A stretch of 37,541 nt of DNA, taken from Fragilariopsis cylindrus CCMP1102 (taxonomy: Eukaryota; Bacillariophyta; Bacillariophyceae; Bacillariales; Bacillariaceae). The notes under the pieces are model-generated. The model saw only the letters and a program-made list of their open reading frames with translations. It was not told the origin of the DNA and searched no databases. The position numbers were made by a program, and so were the translations under genes. The stretch lies in assembly GCA_900095095.1 (NCBI GenBank), contig FMBT01000607.1, forward strand, positions 1 to 37,541. The letters are read 5' to 3'. Position 1 is the first letter of the stretch. The number at the start of each line of letters is the position of its first letter. Below, in pieces: positions 10,183 through 17,813 of the stretch.

Positions 10183-13100
10183 CTTAGGAGGGCAGAGAAC
10201 AAGAAAATACACGACACACGATGAGTAAACTATATAAATGATTGAATTTGTACATATTCAGAACCTACTACTCGTTACTCTTACTCTCAAGAAATGAATC
10301 AAGTGAAATTTGAGTTACACCTTCTGCGGCGTTGCAATTATCGTTGTCGATGTCGTTGCTATCACCATGGACTTCTTTCTCTTCTACTGCTACGGCAGTA
10401 TCACTCTCGTCTACAATTGGATCTAATTGGAGTTCTTCGTTACGAATAGATGCGACAGTCTTTGGAATCTGCATTGGCTGGTCTTCGTTGATTACGTTTC
10501 CATCGGGTGAAGATGATGGAATGATGATATCTTCCACTTTGTCTGTATCAGTCAAAGAAGCTTCAAGTTCTATTGTTTCTTCGATGTTTTTGACATTGAT
10601 GACTTCCTCTGTATTAAATTGCGATAGTGCTGCTGGTGCGCCATTACGTACATCAGCATCATTAAAGACATCATCATCCGGTTGTATATTTTCTTCGTCA
10701 TCGACAACCTTCGCGTCATCTTCTCCTATAGTCGACGGTGGTTCATCATCCTTTACTTCATCTATCGAAGGTGTCAATACTTCCTCTTGTGTAGTGTTAT
10801 GCACAACTTCGTCCTCCGTTACCTCTTCACCCGTTACCTCTTCACTAGCCGAAGCTGGTGCTGGCGCTTCGTCTTGTGAACCTGCCTCAACAACAACATC
10901 GTTTTCTTTGGAGATCACATCCTGCACTTCTTGTGCATCCTGCACTTCTGCTTCCCTAGGCGAAGATAATGTTGACTCCATGTCTTGCACATATCCACCG
11001 ACCATTTCCTCCTCAACATCGTCTTGTTTTTGAATAGGAGAAGATGATATCGGTGCGTATCTAAGTTCATGGATTCTGATAAGCTGTCCATATCGTGCAT
11101 TAATTCAAATGAGTCCCACGTACATAAAAATTTGACTTTTTCATTAGCATCTACTAGGAAGAATTGTGGGTATTGTGCACGGATACCGCTTATGGCGAAT
11201 AATTCATTTCGTCGCTCACGAATATTCGGGTCGGGGTCGGCTCCATCGAGCTGTTCAAGATGTTGAGGATCTATTCGCATCCTTTCAATATGGTGAGGGC
11301 CCGATCTTGTGCCGTTTTCTGCTCTTGTCGTCCCGATGTTGTCGAAACTAGCATCAACAATCTCTTGTTGCCACTTGACTTTGAACTTTCTTGGAGGTCA
11401 GTAACGTCTAATTCCGATCCTGATTCGTCTTCATCTCTCGGACGCTCGACGGATTTTGATTCGTCCTTTTTGGTTTCTCCTGTAGTTTCACCAGTGGGCA
11501 TTTCTCCTTGATCATAAGATTCTGAAAGTTCAAACTCTGTTGCTGTCTCGGATGAATCAATCACTTCCTTCTCTTTCCATTTATCTTCGATTGGATACGT
11601 TGCAGGCCGTAGGTCCTGCGTCGAATATAGCACGGCTGTATTATTATCGCCATTTTTAGGTTCCTTCCATTTCTCTTCTTTTGAAGGTTCGACCTTCTTC
11701 AGCTGTGCCGTGGCATAAAGAGATGACGCCAAAGATTCGTGGCTACTCCCATTGATCTCGTCATCACGACTTGCCTTCCATTTGTTTTCCCTTGGCGGTT
11801 CAACTTTCCGTAGTAGCGTTTTTGGAGATACAATGAAGAAGATGATTCCATCATATGATGATATCATCTCGTTCGCTGAGAGACTCGTCATGCAAATTAC
11901 TCTTAACCTCCTGGCTGTCGTTGCTAGATATATCAGCGTTGCCTACTGCAAGAATAGTGTAGGAAACTTAATCGAGGATATCGAATGTTCGGTACCGTTG
12001 GTGGTATCCCCGCACCAACAGGACGCAAATTCTGGGGATCTACCTTCCTAAGATTCCCAGTTGAATATAAGCTACTGGAATTATTACTCCATTCGAGGGA
12101 TGGCAGTGATGCCATAGAGCCACCAAGACTAGCATGTTGTTGCTGCTTCTGAATGTCCACGGCGGGTGGTGCTACCATCTTTAGTGATGATCGACGGTTG
12201 GCGTATGCCGGTACATGCGATGGTACCGCCCATGTTCGTGCTTTACTGGGAGCGTTGCTATCCAAACTTATTTCGTGATCGTCCGTTATCGATTCATCTT
12301 CTGTCATTTGATCTATGGTAGGTAACGACAGTCTTCTCGTTGATGACCTCGGGATGATACCCCCTTTCTTTGACGATGATTTCGTTGCAGGTGATTTCGT
12401 CCATGATCTCATGCGATCTTTGACACTCAGAATTGGTGCAGAGGCATGCATACTCATCGTTATGTCATCGTATTCTTCAGAAGATGTTGTCTTGCTCAAA
12501 AACAATTCTTGATCCCCTACTGATAGACTACCACCGGTACCTATCGACGATTCATCTCCTCCTCGACTACCGCCGTGTTGTCCGGTATTCTTGTTTGTAC
12601 CTGATGCAACACTACCACCCCGACTACGAGCACCACCCCAAACCTTTGTTCGATCTTTCACACTCAAAAGACCATCAGCAGAATCATTTGATAAATCACT
12701 TGATGATCCAGCAATACCGATAGTCACTGGACCGATCCCGCCAATGTAGGAACTAGACACTTGAGGTTTCACACCACGATTGGAGGCCAGAGAAGCAGAG
12801 CTATGATCACTACCTGTACGAAGAAGTGATTCAAATGCTGCTCCAGACAACGCGGCAACGTTGGTTGTATTAGCAGCAGTAGGAGCAGCAGCAGAAGCAA
12901 GATAATCTGAATTTGTACTTGAAAAGGATGATGGATTAGTACTCATAATAGTAGGAGAACTAGCATTCATGTCGACAGCGACAACTCCAGCCAATCCATC
13001 TTTCTTCGTTGATGTTACGCCGTATTCAAAAGACCGACGCGTATTAGACGTTGATGCTACTTTCTTTTTTCTTTGTGGTGGTGGAGACATCATCATACCT

Positions 13101-16100
13101 GCTGGTTCACCAAATAAAGATAAACGATCTCTCACAGATCGTTCAAATATTTCTGCTTGATCAACAACCTGTTGTTGTTTTTTCTGTTGTTGATAGCTCG
13201 AAGTCAATGATAAATTATGAATGGACGATGCCAATGATGGTGATAGATCAACAAGAGCATCAATACTGATATCATCATCGTCATCGAAATCAGCGTTGTT
13301 TTTATAGTCCTCGCCGACATTCATCGGTGGCAACAATACACTCATATTAGTAGCTTTCTCCTTTTTTGTTCTTGTCGCCCAAGGAGAAACAGGTGAAACA
13401 TCAATTCCATCAACACCACCAACAGCCGAATGATCACCGGAAGTTATTGATCGTAAACTAGTACCCATATAACGTCCAACACCAAGAATCGGACGAGATG
13501 ATAAGGGTGAGGATTTTGATTGTGTAGATACCTGTCGTAATTTAATACCATCAATCAAGATTCCTTTTTCTTGTTCTATATTATCATCATCAAGAGGTGA
13601 TGAACCCATCATCAGTAATGCATTCCTTGTTGGTTTTAATTTATGTTTCGCTTCCGCCCAAGGTGATGATGATGATGGTGTCTTCACTGACTTTTTAGGT
13701 TTACTCGCCCATGGTGAGCTTAAAGGATTACGTTGTATGCCATCACCCAATACACCACTATCATTATTATTATTTTTATTTTTATTATGAGTATCATCAT
13801 CATCGGTGAATATCTCTTTTAATTCCGGGTAGACGTATCTCCCCCTATCGTTGGCGTCACCGCCATTTCCACTACCACCTATATCAATCGGTGGAGATAA
13901 AAATGATGAATATGATGCTGATAGTGATGATCTTGGTCCAGTTGCAGTATTTACAGTTGATATTTTAGCTTTTCTTGCCCATGGTGAACTTAGAGGATTA
14001 CGTTGTATACCATCAACGGATAAAATACTACTACTACCAACATTATTATTATTACCACCACCAATAGGATTCTGATGATTTTTATCATCATTTTTATCGA
14101 TGATTTCATTTAATTCTGGGTAACCGTACCTCACCTTATGGTTGGCATCATCATCATCATCGTTATTATCGCCGCCGCCATCATTTTTACCACCACTACC
14201 AGCTGTAACAATTGGTGGAGATAAAAATGATGAACATGATGCTGATCCTGTTGCAGTTGTAGTTGCTGCAGTTGATTTTTTAGCTTTTCTTGCCCATGGT
14301 GAACTTAAACGATTGCGGTGTATACCATCACCGATTACAATACTACTACTACTACTATCATCAATATTAGTATCATTATTATTGCCATCACCAATAGGAT
14401 TCTGCTGATCTGTATCATCATCATTTTTATCGATGATTTCATTTAATTCCGGATAACCGTATCTCCCTTATCACCTGTATCAATTGGTGGAGGAAAAAAT
14501 GATGAATATGATGCTGATGCTGATGAATTGGATGATCCTGTGCAGTTGCACTTGCTGATGCAGTAATCGTAGTAGTAGTAGTAGTTGATGATTTATTAGT
14601 AACTTTTTTCTTTGGTGTTCCTCCCCATGGTGAAATTAAAGGATTACGTTTAATACCATCACTAAAAGATTCTTCTTGATCTTGTTCTGGTTCATTTTCT
14701 GGTTCTGGTTCTGGTTCTTTTACTTTTGGTTTTGAACTAACAACACCAACAACATTATTATTATTATCATCATCATCTGATGATGATGATGAATCATCTG
14801 GACGATTACTTCTTGAACGGTTGCTCCAATATGGTATTTCATCATTCTCATGAAAATCAAGACCAGTTGCAATACCAAATAATGAACGTTTACTTCCTCC
14901 TGTTGTTGGTTTGTTGATGATCTTATTATTCTGTTGTTTTTTCATCATCAGTTTCTTCTTCTTCTTCTTCTCCTCTGCTGCTGCTGCTACCACTGCCTTT
15001 GCTGCTGCTAACGCTACCACCGTCGTCGATGGCGATGGCGATGGCGATGCCGTGGAGGCTGTTACTTTTGGTTTTGATGTCGTCCTCCATGGTGATATTG
15101 TTGATATCTGTATATCATCAACAACACTAGTAGTAGTAGTAGTAGTAGTACTAGCATCAACAACAGCATTACTAGTAGTTGCATCTGCACGTGGTGATTC
15201 TGGTGGATCCAATAATGATGGGGGACGCACAGCTACTTTTGGTACTGGTTTTGGTGTCGACCTCCATGGTGATAGTGTTGATATTTTTACATCATCATCC
15301 ACAACACTAGTAGTAGTAGTACTAGCATCAGCATCAGCATCAACAACAGCACTACTAGTAGGTGCTGCATCTGCACGTACACGTGGTGATTCTGGTGGAT
15401 CCAATAATGATGATGGACGACGATTCTTATTGTTAGCAGTCATCATCGTCATAGTCATATTCATATTACCAGTACTAGATGATAGTTTATCATCATACAT
15501 TGGATTCTTTAATATTTCATCAGTTTTTAAACTGCTACTACTAGAAATACCATCAAAATCATCATCGTCATTATCGAGTTCTTTGTAGGAAGGATTATTC
15601 GTCATCCATCTACTTTTAGCACTTGCTATAGGACTTCTCTTTTTTTCCTTATTGTTGTCCATACTCTTCTTTTTTACCACTTTTCTTTTTCTTCGGTGAT
15701 GACAAACGTTCGCCACCAGATGATGGTGATAGTAAATCTAGTCCACTACTACTACTACTACCACTAGCACTCTTCTTCTTACTCTTACTACTCTTCTTCG
15801 TCTTTTTCGTCGAAGACGTTGGAGTAGTTGATGATGGTTCTTCTTGTTCTTCTTTTGTCTCAGAACTAGAAACTAAATCACGAATGGATGCAGTTAAATC
15901 GCTATTACTACTACTACTGTTGCCGTTGTCGAATTTCTTGCTACTACTTTTCTTTTTCGATGACTTCTTGGTGGGAGATTTTGACAAATTCTCATAAACT
16001 TCTTCTGGTGACAAAACAACACTATTCTTAGTTTTCTTTTTACTAGTACTACTCTTCTTTTTTGATGGTGAAAGAAGAGTATATGAATCGTCGTTTCCGT

Positions 16101-16516
16101 CTACTACTACTTTGTCGTCTTTGTCTTCGTCGACTTCTACTACAGGAATATCCCACTGCCAAGATCCTCCTCCTCCACTACCTCCGTTAGATGATGATGA
16201 CTTTTTCGACGTTTTCGACTTTGCCTTTTTCTTCTTACTACTAGGACTAGTAGTTGTCTCTTGTTGTTGTTCATCCGATGGTGCTGATGTTATTGAGGGT
16301 GTAGTGGTAGTTTCTACTACTGGTATTGAAGATTCTTTTATCATGATTGATGCTGGTTGTTTTTTTGACTTTGACTGCGGATGAACGCATTCGTCGTCGT
16401 GGAATGACTCTCTCGGTACTACTGGCTACAGCGGCGGCAGTGGCAGTACTAACACTTGGTGTGACAGTAGTAGTAGTAGTAGTAGTAGTGCTGCTGTTTT
16501 TATTACCTTCCATCAT
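9608..16516 (-). CDS. Giant low-complexity protein with C-terminal thioredoxin-like domain (frame-broken)
   Basis: I read eight adjoining minus-strand frames as one gene of roughly 2,200 codons. The frames abut or overlap by a few bases, keep the same composition and share motifs across the breaks. They do not each look like a separate gene. From the N terminus: a Thr-rich start (ATG at 16514-16516), a Lys/Ser-rich region, a long region of SPW(A/R/G) motifs, three SV(K/R)DRxxxW motifs, four LYSTxxLRKVEP/KWK motifs, an SH3BGRL/glutaredoxin-like domain, an acidic tail, one 102-base intron and a Lys-rich end. The breaks look like single-base gains or losses, several at homopolymers; an intron probably explains one at 11946-12015. 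The function is unknown; the design suggests a large disordered scaffold. It may be an intact gene with sequencing indels or a young pseudogene. Confidence 0.6.
10183..10284 (-). other. Intron of 102 bases
   Basis: On the minus strand it starts GTAAGAG and ends with a pyrimidine-rich stretch before CCTAAG. Splicing joins ...SFLE to KATPKKQIIDQDHDTKDDLH with the frame kept. Confidence 0.65.
10268..11005 (-). CDS. Segment 6: acidic tail with splice donor
   Basis: This is an Asp/Glu/Val-rich stretch of about 245 codons (for example EEVTGEEVTEDEVVHNTTQEE) with no recognised domain. The frame is open further upstream, to the thioredoxin-like domain. Near the end, CTTGAGA is followed by GTAAGAG, a good donor at 10284. 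Reading through instead would add only a few residues (SKSNE) before a stop, so splicing is preferred. Confidence 0.6.
   Translation of the reverse strand: MVGGYVQDMESTLSSPREAEVQDAQEVQDVISKENDVVVEAGSQDEAPAPASASEEVTGEEVTEDEVVHNTTQEEVLTPSIDEVKDDEPPSTIGEDDAKVVDDEENIQPDDDVFNDADVRNGAPAALSQFNTEEVINVKNIEETIELEASLTDTDKVEDIIIPSSSPDGNVINEDQPMQIPKTVASIRNEELQLDPIVDESDTAVAVEEKEVHGDSNDIDNDNCNAAEGVTQISLDSFLESKSNE
10915..11280 (-). CDS. Segment 5: SH3BGRL/glutaredoxin-like domain
   Basis: The segment reads MRIDPQHLEQLDGADPDPNI, RERRNELFAISGIRAQYPQF and FLVDANEKVKFLCTWDSFEL. Together with the end of the previous segment it gives the thioredoxin-fold pattern of SH3BGRL: a strand, a helix of about 20 residues, a charged link, then YPQ(F/I)F and a Gly/Cys-x-x-D-x-F/I-E motif. 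The glutaredoxin CxxC pair is absent, as in SH3BGRL proteins, so a binding role is more likely than redox catalysis. After MHDMDSLSESM the frame becomes senseless. A one-base gain near 11063-11075 leads to LRYAPISSSPIQKQDDVEEE and on into the acidic tail. Confidence 0.65.
   Translation of the reverse strand: MRIDPQHLEQLDGADPDPNIRERRNELFAISGIRAQYPQFFLVDANEKVKFLCTWDSFELMHDMDSLSESMNLDTHRYHLLLFKNKTMLRRKWSVDMCKTWSQHYLRLGKQKCRMHKKCRM
11271..11891 (-). CDS. Segment 4: LRKVEP/KWK repeats and start of thioredoxin-like fold
   Basis: Three repeats (TLLRKVEPPRENKWKAS, LYATAQLKKVEPSKEEKWKE, LYSTQDLRPATYPIEDKWKE) continue the LYSTGNLRKVDP motif of the previous segment. Before TLLRKVEP the frame seems to have slipped twice (about 11824-11831 and 11852-11867), because a neighbouring frame gives SSSSLY right where LYS is expected. 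The segment ends NKRLLMLVSTTSGRQEQKTA, the first beta strand and following helix of an SH3BGRL-like domain, then runs into a stop. One extra G at about 11282-11284 would give LKGMRIDPQHLEQLDG in the next frame. Confidence 0.6.
   Translation of the reverse strand: MTSLSANEMISSYDGIIFFIVSPKTLLRKVEPPRENKWKASRDDEINGSSHESLASSLYATAQLKKVEPSKEEKWKEPKNGDNNTAVLYSTQDLRPATYPIEDKWKEKEVIDSSETATEFELSESYDQGEMPTGETTGETKKDESKSVERPRDEDESGSELDVTDLQESSKSSGNKRLLMLVSTTSGRQEQKTAQDRALTILKGCE
11933..14134 (-). CDS. Segment 3: SPWA and VKDR motif region
   Basis: The frame is coding well upstream of its nominal start at 14134, back to about 14467. It holds DGIQRNPLSSPWARKAK-type units and RYGYPELNEI-type units, then three related motifs spaced over 400 residues: ERSVRDRLSLFGEP, LSVKDRTKVWGGARSR and LSVKDRMRSWTKSP. 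It closes with SLYSTGNLRKVDPQNLRPVG. The last ~20 residues (NIRYPRLSFLHYSCSRQR) look like intron sequence: a possible GT-AG intron runs 12015 to 11946 and would splice NLRPV to VGNADISSNDSQEVKSN in the next frame. No enzyme domain is visible. Confidence 0.6.
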   Translation of the reverse strand: MRYGYPELNEIIDKNDDKNHQNPIGGGNNNNVGSSSILSVDGIQRNPLSSPWARKAKISTVNTATGPRSSLSASYSSFLSPPIDIGGSGNGGDANDRGRYVYPELKEIFTDDDDTHNKNKNNNNDSGVLGDGIQRNPLSSPWASKPKKSVKTPSSSSPWAEAKHKLKPTRNALLMMGSSPLDDDNIEQEKGILIDGIKLRQVSTQSKSSPLSSRPILGVGRYMGTSLRSITSGDHSAVGGVDGIDVSPVSPWATRTKKEKATNMSVLLPPMNVGEDYKNNADFDDDDDISIDALVDLSPSLASSIHNLSLTSSYQQQKKQQQVVDQAEIFERSVRDRLSLFGEPAGMMMSPPPQRKKKVASTSNTRRSFEYGVTSTKKDGLAGVVAVDMNASSPTIMSTNPSSFSSTNSDYLASAAAPTAANTTNVAALSGAAFESLLRTGSDHSSASLASNRGVKPQVSSSYIGGIGPVTIGIAGSSSDLSNDSADGLLSVKDRTKVWGGARSRGGSVASGTNKNTGQHGGSRGGDESSIGTGGSLSVGDQELFLSKTTSSEEYDDITMSMHASAPILSVKDRMRSWTKSPATKSSSKKGGIIPRSSTRRLSLPTIDQMTEDESITDDHEISLDSNAPSKARTWAVPSHVPAYANRRSSLKMVAPPAVDIQKQQQHASLGGSMASLPSLEWSNNSSSLYSTGNLRKVDPQNLRPVGAGIPPTVPNIRYPRLSFLHYSCSRQR
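13700..14640 (-). repeat. Coding tandem repeat of about 290-340 bp, ~3.5 units
   Basis: Units carry RYGYPELNEIIDKNDD, an Asn/Asp run, DGIQRNPLSSPWARKAK, a Thr/Ser run and YSSFLSPP. The boundaries fall near 14467, 14127 and 13835. The first unit lacks its N-terminal part, and the last continues into unique sequence after SPWASKPKKS. Comparing the units shows which homopolymer lengths differ and supports the frame-break reading at 14463-14467. Confidence 0.8.
14439..15716 (-). CDS. Segment 2: SPW-motif region with duplicated SLLDPPESPR
   Basis: The frame contains two copies of SLLDPPESPR (PSSLLDPPESPRVRADA and PPSLLDPPESPRADA). Each is followed by a Val/Thr run and ISTLSPWRSTPKP or ISTISPWRTTSKPK, so a ~65-residue unit was duplicated. 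A later DGIKRNPLISPWGGTPKKK begins the family of SPWA units seen in the next segment. The last ~35 residues (QDHPIHQHQHHIHHFF and on) are out of frame. Adding one base near 14540 restores GSSNSSASASYSSFFPPP, which matches the parallel YSSFLSPP copies downstream. A second one-base loss at about 14463-14467 then leads to RYGYPELNEI. Confidence 0.55.
   Translation of the reverse strand: MANVCHHRRKRKVVKKKSMDNNKEKKRSPIASAKSRWMTNNPSYKELDNDDDDFDGISSSSSLKTDEILKNPMYDDKLSSSTGNMNMTMTMMTANNKNRRPSSLLDPPESPRVRADAAPTSSAVVDADADASTTTTSVVDDDVKISTLSPWRSTPKPVPKVAVRPPSLLDPPESPRADATTSNAVVDASTTTTTTTSVVDDIQISTISPWRTTSKPKVTASTASPSPSPSTTVVALAAAKAVVAAAAEEKKKKKKLMMKKQQNNKIINKPTTGGSKRSLFGIATGLDFHENDEIPYWSNRSRSNRPDDSSSSSDDDDNNNNVVGVVSSKPKVKEPEPEPENEPEQDQEESFSDGIKRNPLISPWGGTPKKKVTNKSSTTTTTTITASASATAQDHPIHQHQHHIHHFFLHQLIQVIREIRLSGIK
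15649..16438 (-). CDS. Segment 1: Lys/Ser-rich N-terminal region
   Basis: The usual ATG at 16344 is internal. The same frame is open back to a stop at about 16439 and reads VVPRESFHDDECVHPQSKSK before it, which looks like real protein. The first exon-like piece (MMEGNKNSSTTTT from 16516) is in a different frame and joins near 16430-16438 if one base is removed. The segment is dominated by KKKSS blocks, a WQWDIPVVEVDED patch and LSPEEVYENLSKSP. At the end, a run of six T on the plus strand (15670-15675) marks the shift into the next frame. Dropping one base there gives ...KSGKKKSMDNNKEK. Confidence 0.55.
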
Positions 16517-16700
16517 TTTGATTTGATTTGATTTGATTTGATTTGACAAATTAATTTGTTACTTCCGTCAACTCCAACTCAACTCAACTCAATTCAATTC
16601 TCTGTTCAACGGATATTTCTTTCTCTTTCTCTCTCTCTCTTTCTTTCTTTCTTTCTATCTTTAACTCTCTTTCTCTTTCTTTCTTTCTTTCTGCGTGTGA

Positions 16701-16774
<74 letters not shown>
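16517..16774. repeat. GATTT run, CTTT-rich tract and long TG microsatellite
   Basis: Directly upstream of the giant gene's ATG are a TTGAT pentamer run (about 16518-16546) and a CT/CTTT pyrimidine tract (about 16618-16692). Then comes an uninterrupted TG run from 16702 to 16774, about 36 units. These occupy the expected promoter and 5' untranslated region. Confidence 0.9.
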
Positions 16775-16776
<2 letters not shown>

Positions 16777-17018
16777 CGGAGTTTCCACACCAAACAACAA
16801 GAGATATGCAACAAGGGTGAGTGATCGGAGTGATGTGCTTTTGTTCTTGATGCTCTAATGTGTCGTGTATTCTTAACCCACCCAAACTTCAATCACACCA
16901 AAAAAAAACGGAACGGTATGGTTGTATGTGCATTAAGCGTAGCTGCTTTTTCTTTTTTACATACAGTACCGTTTTTTTAGTGATATTTTATCATTATCCA
17001 TAAATCTAACTGCACATA

Positions 17019-17240
17019 CTTCCTCCGTGCAACGCTTGTTGACCGCACGCTATAGCTTGAAAATTTAGCTCGTAATTAACACCTTCAACCATGAAATTTG
17101 CAAGGAGGATGAGGGAAACTTGTGACTTTAACCCTCTATTTTGTGAGTAGATCTTAATATTCTAAGGTTTTAGTGTGCTTTTACAGACGCTAAATTTTCA
17201 AGCGATAGATCTCTGCGCGTTTACGGTTCGACGGAGGAAG
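17019..17240. mobile_element. 222-bp Stowaway-like MITE
   Basis: The ends are perfect 10-base inverted repeats, CTTCCTCCGT (17019-17028) and ACGGAGGAAG (17231-17240). Each is flanked by TA, the target duplication of Tc1/mariner-type transposons. The inverted repeats extend imperfectly to about 51 bases and include a second perfect 15-base block, GCTTGAAAATTTAGC (17055-17069) against GCTAAATTTTCAAGC (17190-17204). There is no open frame, so the element is non-autonomous. The end sequence resembles the CTCCCTCCGT end known from plant Stowaway MITEs. A related copy lies at 31655-31769. Confidence 0.85.
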
Positions 17241-17813
17241 TATACGACTTGTGACCTAAAAAATGGGTCGTGATCGTGAAGGAAATTCAACTTCGCTTAA
17301 AAACAAATCCACTTATTATTTAATTTAAGATATATCCCCGATAAACGCCTAAAGAATCTAAGCAATCATATAAACGTTCTTGGTAACGTAACGCGATGGA
17401 TACGCGATGGATTTATATAATTATTATATATAAGATCTTATATATATGAGGTATTCGCATGGCATCGCGGTTAGATCGATATATATATATAATATTAACT
17501 ATTATGCATTGATAAAAATTCATTGCACTGTAAGTATCATTAGAGATAGTCACTTGACAATAAATAAACCATTATATAAGAGGAAATGACTAAGGTATAT
17601 GTATCTATGGTCCATTTATTATAAATATTATGGCATAATAATATTAACTCTGACTATAGAGAATGCCCGACGCCACAGCACTGCCCACTCTTGTCATCAT
17701 ACCCTAGTAGAGTATGGGGTCTACACTAGACTAGACATCATGTAGTAGTATAGTCGCCTTCTCTCTCCGAAATAATGCCAAGTAATCTACTATTACTACT
17801 ACTACTTACTTAC
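17241..17813. other. Intergenic, AT-rich, no gene
   Basis: This lies between the MITE and the stop of the methyltransferase gene. It holds several short TATATA palindromes (for example near 17417-17455 and 17478-17494) but no supported gene. The stretch just past the methyltransferase stop codon has ACT and TTAC runs. Confidence 0.5.

Noticed and set aside
10332-11033. 233-codon plus-strand frame rich in Ser
   Set aside because: It is the antisense of the acidic tail of the giant gene; Glu/Asp/Val-rich triplet coding creates an open Ser-rich antisense frame.
16556-16858. Frames made of Cys-Val or Thr-His runs
   Set aside because: They are translations of the TG microsatellite.
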